Assembly: GCA_021639925.1 (NCBI GenBank)
Contig: JAJXEL010000070.1
Location: 4,281 to 10,222 of the forward strand
DNA length: 5,942 nucleotides
Direction of reading: 5' to 3'
From: Alphaproteobacteria bacterium
GTDB lineage: Bacteria > Pseudomonadota > Alphaproteobacteria > CAAGCB01 > CAG-977
Shown: piece after piece, positions 1 through 4,706 of the stretch
Layout: each line of letters opens with the position of its first letter
Numbering within the stretch: position 1 is the first letter of the stretch
Program-made: the position numbers and the translations under genes
The notes under the pieces: model-generated
What the model was told of the DNA's origin: nothing
Seen by the model: only the letters and a program-made list of their open reading frames with translations
Database searches by the model: none

Positions 1-291
1 ACCGGCGGCGCATGTTCTGCAATTGTGCTAAGAGCCGGCATTCACCGAGGTCTACATTCAGCCCAGCGGCTGCACCGTGAGATGGACATGATTACCGGGG
101 ATTACAGCCGCGGCGCGTCCGGATTTTTAATTGAAAACGGACAAATAACCACTCCCGTCAGCGAAATCACGATAGCCGGCAATTTAAAAAATATGTTCAA
201 AAATATGGCGGCGGCCAATGACCTGGACGACCGTTATGCCGTCAATGCGCCGACAATCCGGCTGTTTAATATGTCCGTCGCGGGGAAATAA
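1..291 (+). CDS. pmbA: PmbA/TldE, TldD partner protein, C-terminal fragment (5' end off window)
   Basis: The reading frame is open from base 1 and stops at TAA 289-291, giving about 96 visible residues. From base 85 onward it shows the hallmark PmbA/TldE C-terminus: ITGDYSRGASGF, then IENG, PVSEITIAGNLK and a closing VNAPTIRLF...VAGK. Family knowledge: PmbA (TldE) is the non-catalytic subunit of the cytoplasmic TldD/TldE heterodimeric metalloprotease, which degrades unfolded or modified peptides and in E. coli matures microcin B17 and degrades CcdA. The catalytic partner, tldD, lies at 3202-4632. The first ~28 codons do not resemble the family: the usual (Y/F)VTE(L/M)-x-G-x-G-V stretch just before TGDYSRG is absent in this frame, while F-T-E-V appears in the +1 frame at 41-52. 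This could be an indel or a misassembled edge. ATG or GTG codons inside the fragment are not real starts. The next gene begins one base after the stop. Confidence 0.92.
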   Translation, partial: TGGACSAIVLRAGIHRGLHSAQRLHREMDMITGDYSRGASGFLIENGQITTPVSEITIAGNLKNMFKNMAAANDLDDRYAVNAPTIRLFNMSVAGK

Positions 292-292
292 G

Positions 293-676
293 ATGAGTCT
301 GGATTGCTTTACGGGATTGGAGCTATGGCGTCAGACAATGAGCGAAATCGTGCGCCGCAACGATTCCGATTCCGACTTGTCCGCCCGTCAAACCGCCATT
401 TTACTGAACGTTTACTTAACGCCGGAACCGCATACCGTCCGGGCGCTGGCAGCGGAATTAAACATTTCCAAACCGGCGGTATCCCGCGCGATTGACAAAC
501 TGAGCGTATTGGGGCTGATCCGCCGCCAAACAGATGAAAACGACCGGCGCAGCGTGAACTTATTCCGCACGGTGGACGGCGCGCGTTATGTTTCCATGTT
601 GGGCGACGTTATTGCGCAAAAAGCCAAAACAGTCAAAAATCAGCTGCGCAGCCAAACGGGCGGCGCCGCTTTTTAA
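293..676 (+). CDS. MarR-family winged-helix transcriptional regulator (127 aa)
   Basis: A small cytoplasmic DNA-binding protein. The N-terminal helix (residues ~5-22, LELWRQTMSEIV) leads into LSARQTAILLNVYL (29-42). The winged helix-turn-helix follows: helix 2 VRALAAELNIS (49-59), recognition helix KPAVSRAIDKLSVLGL (60-75), and wing 77-92 with the MarR signature D-x-x-D-R-R (D81, D84, R85, R86). A longer open frame starts upstream at 218 inside pmbA, but ATG 293 is preferred: it falls one base after the pmbA stop, has a GGGGA-type ribosome site 7 bases upstream, and gives a protein beginning at the expected dimerisation helix. At 127 residues it is slightly shorter than classical MarR (~140-150), with a reduced C-terminal helix. 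The sequence resembles a short MarR group that I recall from alphaproteobacteria. Tight spacing implies co-transcription with pmbA. Ligand and target genes cannot be read from the sequence. Confidence 0.92.
   Translation: MSLDCFTGLELWRQTMSEIVRRNDSDSDLSARQTAILLNVYLTPEPHTVRALAAELNISKPAVSRAIDKLSVLGLIRRQTDENDRRSVNLFRTVDGARYVSMLGDVIAQKAKTVKNQLRSQTGGAAF
646..674 (+). terminator. Candidate intrinsic terminator inside the 3' end of the MarR gene
   Basis: GCGC-A-GCC (646-653) pairs with GGC-G-GCGC (659-666) around loop AAACG, with one A-G mismatch. Three bases later comes a run of five T (670-674). The hairpin lies within the last codons of the regulator and its TAA overlaps the end of the T run. It would end the pmbA-marR transcript before it enters the convergent apt gene, which begins at the very next base. 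The adjacent 10-base palindrome GCGGCGCCGC (660-669) offers an alternative fold. Prediction by eye only. Confidence 0.42.
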
Positions 677-1204
677 TTATTCCGGGAAATAAAGCATCGC
701 GGAAAAAGGCACGTCGATTTTTTCGCGCCCTTTCAGATTACCGATTTCCATTGACGTCACCGCGCCGACAACGTTGCCGCCGACCTGTTTTAACAAAGCG
801 ATTCCCGCCGCCAGGGTTCCGCCTGTTGCCAAAACGTCGTCAACGACGACCAGACGTTCGGACGGATCGAAATCTTCAACGCGGCATTCCATTTCATCGG
901 TACCGTATTCCAAAGCATAAGAATAACGCACCACCGTTCCCGGCAGTTTTGAAGCTTTGCGCAGCAAAGACAAACCGATTCCCAGATTGGCGGCGACAGG
1001 CGCGGCAAAAATAAAGCCCTTTGAATCAATGGCGAACAACCGGTCAGGGTTATATTGCGCGACCAGCCGGGTCATTTTCTGCACGGTCAGCGCAAAGATT
1101 TCGGGCTGTTTAAACAATCCCGTAATATCGTAAAAATTCACGCCTTCTTTCGGAAAACCGGGAAAAGTCGGCACACAGGCGGTCAAATCAAAATCTTGCG
1201 GCAT
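677..1204 (-). CDS. apt: Adenine phosphoribosyltransferase (175 aa)
   Basis: Cytoplasmic purine-salvage enzyme converting adenine and PRPP to AMP and pyrophosphate. The protein is full length for the family (E. coli 183 aa). Visible motifs: N-terminal F-P-x-F-P-K-E-G-V-x-F-Y-D-I-T (residues 14-28); the flexible-loop motif R-K-x-x-K-L-P-G (82-89) followed by Y-x-L-E-Y-G (96-101); and the type I PRTase PRPP loop VVVDDVLATGGT (119-130), with the two adjacent aspartates at 122-123. The segment usually written E-(A/S)-R-G-F-x-F is D-S-K-G-F-I-F here (60-66), a conservative change. ATG 1202-1204 is supported by AAAGGA about 7 bases upstream on the minus strand. The stop codon (677-679) directly abuts the stop of the convergent MarR gene. 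It appears to be transcribed alone: motB lies upstream on the same strand, but across a 161-bp gap. Confidence 0.97.
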   Translation of the reverse strand: MPQDFDLTACVPTFPGFPKEGVNFYDITGLFKQPEIFALTVQKMTRLVAQYNPDRLFAIDSKGFIFAAPVAANLGIGLSLLRKASKLPGTVVRYSYALEYGTDEMECRVEDFDPSERLVVVDDVLATGGTLAAGIALLKQVGGNVVGAVTSMEIGNLKGREKIDVPFSAMLYFPE

Positions 1205-1241
1205 AGCAATCCTTTACAAATACAAAATGATATATCTGAAA

Positions 1242-1268
1242 GGTATAAAATCATTCTTCCGCCGTCAA
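1242..1268 (-). promoter_or_regulatory. Weak candidate sigma-70-type promoter for apt
   Basis: On the minus strand TTGACG (1268-1263) is followed after 15 bases by TATACC (1247-1242), about 38 bases before the apt ATG. The -35 box is good (five of six) but the spacing is shorter than the usual 16-18, and TATATC at 1234-1229 is a competing -10 without a clear -35. The region is AT-rich, as expected of a promoter. Read by eye, so low confidence. Confidence 0.28.
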
Positions 1269-1288
1269 TCTTTTATCCGGTCCGGCGG

Positions 1289-1321
1289 AAAAAAATCAAA
1301 TTCCGGGGGACAGGCGCGGAA
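1289..1321 (-). terminator. Weak candidate terminator after motB
   Basis: Reading the minus strand away from motB, TTCCG (1321-1317) can pair with CGGAA (1305-1301) across an 11-base loop, followed by TTT-GA and seven T (1295-1289). Immediately before it a 7-base inverted repeat, ACTAACC / GGTTAGT (1355-1349 with 1328-1322, loop 20), may add to the structure. The stems are short, so the main support is the T-rich tail and the position between motB and the apt promoter region. Confidence 0.25.
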
Positions 1322-1365
1322 ACTAACCTCCCGCAGTTTTGGCGTTACGGTTAGTCCGCCGTCTT

Positions 1366-2208
1366 TTATTTGCCTTCTTCCGTCACCAAAGACAGCAGCA
1401 TAATGCTGATCCGCCGGTTTTGCGGCGCTGCCGGATCGCTTTTGATGTACGGCTGGGTCGACGCTTTACCGACAACGCGGGTAATCTGTTTATCCTTTAC
1501 GCCCAGCCTGATCAGCGTCCGCCTGAACGCCAAAGCGCGTTGCGAAGACAGTTCCCAATTGGAATACCCGTCCTTTCCCGCGAACGGAACAGCGTCCGTA
1601 TGTCCTTCAATCGCCAAAGAATGGGGCATCTGTTTTAACACGCGTGCCAGCAATCCCGTCAGCCGCGCTCCGTTCGGCGTCAGCACGTCCGAACCGCTGA
1701 TAAAAATCGGCTGGTTTAGCTGGTCTATCAACTGTATCTGCAATCCGTCCTTTGTTTCCGAAATAACCAGGCTGTCGTGCAGTTCCATTAACGCCGCGTC
1801 GGACTGCATTGCTTCTTCCAAAGCGATCCTGGCCCGGTCAAACAGTTCTTTTTCCTTTTTTACCAGCCGTTCTTGCTGCGGCGACAGCGTCGGAAATTCG
1901 TTTGAACCGTCAAATCCGGCAAACGGCATCGCCTGCGGCGCGGGCGCGGTTTCCAAAGATTCCAACCCGCCGGTCAGAATCGTTTCCCCGCCGGCCGTTG
2001 AAGAATCCATGACGGACCCGGCCGTAAAATACTGCGCTATCCCGGCCTTTTGTTCTTCGGTCGCCGTTTGCAAAATCCACATCAGCAGAAAAAACGCCAT
2101 CATAGCCGTCATAAAGTCCGCATACGCAACTTTCCATGATCCGCCGTGATGATCATGAGCCCCCTTCTTTACGCGTTTAACGACAATCGGCTGTTCTTTA
2201 TCGGACAT
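1366..2208 (-). CDS. motB: MotB, flagellar stator protein (280 aa)
   Basis: Inner-membrane stator subunit that anchors the MotA4-5/MotB2 proton channel to peptidoglycan and couples ion flow to flagellar rotation. A basic N-terminus (I-V-V-K-R-x-x-K) with a His-rich HDHHGG is followed by one transmembrane helix, AYADFMTAMMAFFLLMWIL (~28-46), containing the essential proton-binding aspartate D31. Next come a plug/linker region (~47-145, Ala/Gly/Pro-rich then charged) and a C-terminal OmpA-like peptidoglycan-binding domain with GHTDAVPF (202-209), N-W-E-L-S-S-x-R-A (217-225) and NRRISIML (264-271). The helix is of the proton-driven type seen in enterobacterial MotB. The start is ATG 2206-2208: an in-frame GTG two codons earlier lies inside the Shine-Dalgarno sequence. 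It is 15 bases downstream of the motA stop, so motA-motB form an operon. No other flagellar gene is present. Confidence 0.97.
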   Translation of the reverse strand: MSDKEQPIVVKRVKKGAHDHHGGSWKVAYADFMTAMMAFFLLMWILQTATEEQKAGIAQYFTAGSVMDSSTAGGETILTGGLESLETAPAPQAMPFAGFDGSNEFPTLSPQQERLVKKEKELFDRARIALEEAMQSDAALMELHDSLVISETKDGLQIQLIDQLNQPIFISGSDVLTPNGARLTGLLARVLKQMPHSLAIEGHTDAVPFAGKDGYSNWELSSQRALAFRRTLIRLGVKDKQITRVVGKASTQPYIKSDPAAPQNRRISIMLLSLVTEEGK

Positions 2209-2210
2209 AA

Positions 2211-2218
2211 CCACCTCC
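2211..2218 (-). promoter_or_regulatory. Shine-Dalgarno sequence that fixes the motB start
   Basis: GGAGGTGG on the minus strand, with core GGAGG at 2218-2214, sits 5 bases before ATG 2208. The upstream in-frame GTG (2214-2212) is part of this ribosome site and would have no site of its own at a usable distance, so ATG 2208 is the better start. Confidence 0.8.
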
Positions 2219-2223
2219 CCGCA

Positions 2224-3075
2224 TTACAGTTTTTCGCACATCGCGTCGATTTCGGCGAAAGTCGGGCGAACGTCCGGCGGCAGGGATTTGCGGGCGAATT
2301 CAACCGATACCTGCGGCGCGTATCCCTGAATATGTCCCAGCAAAGCCGCTTTGATCAGATTTAAATATTCCAGTTCCGGATTTAACGTATTGGCAACGGC
2401 GGCAGACAGCGGCGCGACAAAACCGTACGCCATCAAAACGCCGAAAAACGTTCCGACCAGCGCCGCGCCGATCAGATTCCCCAGTACTTCGGGCGGTTCG
2501 TTCAAAGCGCCCATCGTATGAATAACCCCCAGTACCGCCGCAACGATCCCCAATCCGGGCAGAGCATCGGCCACACGGTTCAAACCGGCGGACAACGCGT
2601 CCTTTTCATGTTGGATTCCTTCCATTTCGGCGTCAATGACGGCTTCGATTTCATGGGGCGCCAAAGACCCGAACGTCAGCAAACGCATATACCCCGTCAT
2701 AAAATCCATTGCTTCGTGATCTTTGGTAATCAAAGGAAACTGTTTGAAAATTTCGCTTGTTTCCGGTTTTTCGACATGGGCTTCCAGCATCATGTTTCCC
2801 TTTGACCGAGCCAGGCGGAAAAAGACGTACAGCATGCCCAGCGCTTCGGAAAAGCTTTTTTTATTGTAACGCGGCGGCATAAAAATCCGCGGCAGCGTTT
2901 TAAAAGTCGCAAAAACAACGCCGGGAGGATTGGAAATCAGAAACGCCCCGAACGCCGCGCCGCCGATAATCAGAAACTCGCCGGGCTGCCACAAAACGCT
3001 GAAATGTCCGCCTCCCCATAAATAACCGCCGGCGACACTGCCGATGACAACCAATAATCCGATCAGAGGAAACAT
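2224..3075 (-). CDS. motA: MotA, flagellar stator proton channel (283 aa)
   Basis: Inner-membrane stator subunit whose cytoplasmic loop pushes on FliG of the rotor. Length is typical (E. coli 295). Two N-terminal hydrophobic segments (~2-20 and ~33-55) and two C-terminal ones (~170-190 and ~201-227) bracket a long cytoplasmic loop. By my count the residues that matter in E. coli MotA fall at the same numbers: R90 (RLAR) and E98 (MMLEA), which interact with FliG, and prolines P173 (LPGLGIVAAVLGVI) and P222 (APLSAAVAN), which couple proton flow to movement. The LPGLG...AVLGVI and LIGAALVGTFFGVLMAYGF signatures are diagnostic of MotA as opposed to ExbB/TolQ. ATG 3073-3075 has AAGGAG 7 bases upstream. 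It is the first gene of motAB and is transcribed divergently from tldD. Confidence 0.98.
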   Translation of the reverse strand: MFPLIGLLVVIGSVAGGYLWGGGHFSVLWQPGEFLIIGGAAFGAFLISNPPGVVFATFKTLPRIFMPPRYNKKSFSEALGMLYVFFRLARSKGNMMLEAHVEKPETSEIFKQFPLITKDHEAMDFMTGYMRLLTFGSLAPHEIEAVIDAEMEGIQHEKDALSAGLNRVADALPGLGIVAAVLGVIHTMGALNEPPEVLGNLIGAALVGTFFGVLMAYGFVAPLSAAVANTLNPELEYLNLIKAALLGHIQGYAPQVSVEFARKSLPPDVRPTFAEIDAMCEKL

Positions 3076-3113
3076 CTTCTTTCTCCTTAGCTTTTCAACG
3101 TTCTGTAAAAAAA

Positions 3114-3185
3114 TTTGCGGTAATCTTTATTTTCTTAAAGCATTTTTTGCAAATAATCCTTAAATATACACTAAAATACCGCAAA
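3114..3185. repeat. 9-bp inverted repeat flanking the divergent promoter region
   Basis: TTTGCGGTA (3114-3122) and TACCGCAAA (3177-3185) are perfect reverse complements with 54 bases between them. The arms sit just inside the two gene starts: one 38 bases before the motA ATG, the other 17 bases before the tldD ATG at 3202. Their placement suggests paired operator half-sites or a looping site, but a chance match cannot be excluded. Confidence 0.5.
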
Positions 3186-3189
3186 AATG

Positions 3190-3195
3190 AAAGGA
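3190..3195 (+). promoter_or_regulatory. Shine-Dalgarno sequence that fixes the tldD start
   Basis: AAAGGA lies 6 bases before ATG 3202. An in-frame ATG at 3187 overlaps this site and has only A-rich, non-SD sequence before it, so translation most likely begins at 3202. Confidence 0.75.
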
Positions 3196-3201
3196 AACGT
3201 C

Positions 3202-4632
3202 ATGACGGCGCAAAAAATTACCGACGAACTGTTTTTCAATCAAATGGACCGGGATTTTACGCAGAAAACCGTTCAGAATGCTCTGACCGGCTGCAACGAC
3301 GGCGAACTGTTTCTGGAATACCGTTTTTCAGAACGCCTGACGCTGGACGACGGGCGGATTAAAACGTCGTCTTTTGACGCAACGGCGGGATTCGGGCTGC
3401 GTGCCGTTTGCGGCGAAACTTATGCTTACGCGATTTCGAACGAACTGACGCCGAACGCGTTGAAACAAGCCGCCCAAAGCGTTCAGCCGATCAAAACGGC
3501 CGGAACGGATCAAACGCTGTATCTGCCGGCTTTGACGGGATCCGTCCCGTTATATACAGACGCCAACCCGCTGGCCGCGACAGCGTTTGAAGACAAAGTC
3601 GCTTTGATGGGACGCATTGATTCTTATCTGCGTTCAAAGGATCCCAGAGTCGTACAGGTTTCCGCGGCTTTGTCCGGCGAATGGCAGGCGGTTAAAATCA
3701 TTCAGGCCAAAGGGCGCGAAACCGATGATATCCGGCCGCTGGTCAATTTGATGATCAGCGTCGTCGTAAAGAAAGGCGACCGTATGGAAAGCGGCGCTTT
3801 TGGTTTGGGCGGACGTTATCTTTACGACAGAATTATCAGCGAAAGCGTTTGGAAATCCGCGGCCGACGAAGCTTTGCGCACGGCTTTGGTCAATCTGGAA
3901 TCCGTCCCTGCCCCGGCCGGCGAAATGCCCGTTGTTCTCAGCGGCGGCTGGTGCGGCGTTTTATTGCACGAAGCCGTCGGACACGGGCTGGAAGGCGATT
4001 TCAACCGCAAAGGATCTTCCGTTTTTACGGGGAAAACCGGCGAACAGGTGACGGCCAAAGGCATTACAATCGTCGATGACGGCACGCTGCCCGACCGGCG
4101 CGGTTCGATCACCGTCGACGACGAAGGCACGACTGCACAGAGAACCGTTTTAATTGAAGACGGCATTTTAAAAAACTATATGCTTGACCGCATGAACGCG
4201 CGGCTGATGAACAAAGAACCGACCGGCAACGGGCGCCGCGAATCTTTTGCCTGCGCGCCGCAGGTCCGTATGACAAACACTTTTATGACCGCCGGCGACA
4301 AAGACCCCGGCGAACTGGTCGCTTCGGTTAAAAAAGGCATTTTCGCAAAATCATTCCACGGCGGCCAGGTTGATATCACGTCCGGCAAATTTGTCTTTAC
4401 TTCGGCCGAATCTTATCTGATCGAAAACGGTAAAATTACCGCCCCGATAAAAGACGCCACTTTGATCGGCAGCGGAATCGAAGTCATGAACGCCATTGAC
4501 ATGGTAGCGACGGACGCCAGCCTGGACAACGGCATCGGCTCATGCGGCAAAGGCGGGCAGATGGTTCCCGTCGGCGTAGGCCAGCCGTCCGTACGCATTT
4601 CCAAAATCACCGTCGGCGGCAGCGGCGAATAG
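3202..4632 (+). CDS. tldD: TldD metalloprotease, catalytic subunit (476 aa)
   Basis: Catalytic subunit of the cytoplasmic TldD/TldE zinc protease, which cleaves unfolded or processed peptides passing through the dimer. In E. coli it is needed for microcin B17 maturation and CcdA degradation. The length matches E. coli TldD (481). The N-terminal domain carries the GFGLRAV...YAYAIS motif (~63-79). The C-terminal domain carries the zinc-binding HEAVGH (H256, E257, H261) within L-L-H-E-A-V-G-H-G-L-E-G-D, and the third ligand Cys448 in GSCGKGGQMVPVGVGQPSVRI (split here as GSCGKGG then VGVGQPS). No key residue is missing. ATG 3202 is chosen over 3187 because of the ribosome site. The gene reads away from motA, and its partner pmbA is at the left edge on the same strand, not co-transcribed. 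Its IENGKIT-x-P stretch near 4422-4445 mirrors IENGQIT-x-P of pmbA, showing the common ancestry of the two subunits. Confidence 0.98.
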   Translation: MTAQKITDELFFNQMDRDFTQKTVQNALTGCNDGELFLEYRFSERLTLDDGRIKTSSFDATAGFGLRAVCGETYAYAISNELTPNALKQAAQSVQPIKTAGTDQTLYLPALTGSVPLYTDANPLAATAFEDKVALMGRIDSYLRSKDPRVVQVSAALSGEWQAVKIIQAKGRETDDIRPLVNLMISVVVKKGDRMESGAFGLGGRYLYDRIISESVWKSAADEALRTALVNLESVPAPAGEMPVVLSGGWCGVLLHEAVGHGLEGDFNRKGSSVFTGKTGEQVTAKGITIVDDGTLPDRRGSITVDDEGTTAQRTVLIEDGILKNYMLDRMNARLMNKEPTGNGRRESFACAPQVRMTNTFMTAGDKDPGELVASVKKGIFAKSFHGGQVDITSGKFVFTSAESYLIENGKITAPIKDATLIGSGIEVMNAIDMVATDASLDNGIGSCGKGGQMVPVGVGQPSVRISKITVGGSGE

Positions 4633-4641
4633 AACGTAACC

Positions 4642-4670
4642 TTGACGGCCGGCGCGATTTCCCGTATCCT
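4642..4670 (+). promoter_or_regulatory. Candidate sigma-70-type promoter for the membrane-protein gene
   Basis: TTGACG (4642-4647) and TATCCT (4665-4670) are separated by exactly 17 bases, matching five of six and four of six consensus positions. The likely start of transcription, around 4677, leaves a leader of about 30 bases before ATG 4707. It lies just after the tldD stop (4632), so the downstream gene need not depend on tldD transcription. Confidence 0.55.
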
Positions 4671-4706
4671 TTTGAAAAAACAATAACAAAAAAGGATAAA
4701 AAGCTG

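Larger units (their letters stand above)
3076..3201. promoter_or_regulatory. Divergent motA/tldD control region
   Basis: AT-rich gap that must hold promoters for both directions. The palindrome TTGCAA (3147-3152) could act as a -35 box on either strand: minus strand with TAAAGA at spacing 17 toward motA, plus strand with TAAAAT (3172-3177) at spacing 19 toward tldD. TATACA (3165-3170) is another possible -10 for tldD. None is a strong match. I see no obvious sigma-28 (TAAA...GCCGATAA) or sigma-54 (TGGCAC...TTGC) flagellar promoter upstream of motA. Confidence 0.4.

Noticed and set aside
218..292. Upstream extension of the MarR frame into pmbA
   Set aside because: The extra 25 residues are out-of-frame pmbA sequence. 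ATG 293, right after the pmbA stop, gives the normal N-terminus.
660..669. Perfect 10-base palindrome GCGGCGCCGC as a separate operator site
   Set aside because: It lies in the last codons of a GC-rich gene and is better explained as part of the terminator hairpin.
1055..1354. A 99-codon plus-strand frame covering the apt start and the apt-motB gap
   Set aside because: It starts inside apt, has no ribosome site I can recognise, and the composition is that of an antisense shadow.
1370..2149. A 259-codon open frame on the plus strand opposite motB
   Set aside because: It lies entirely within motB, is rich in Ser, Cys and Pro as antisense frames usually are, shows no domain, and motB is unmistakable on the other strand.
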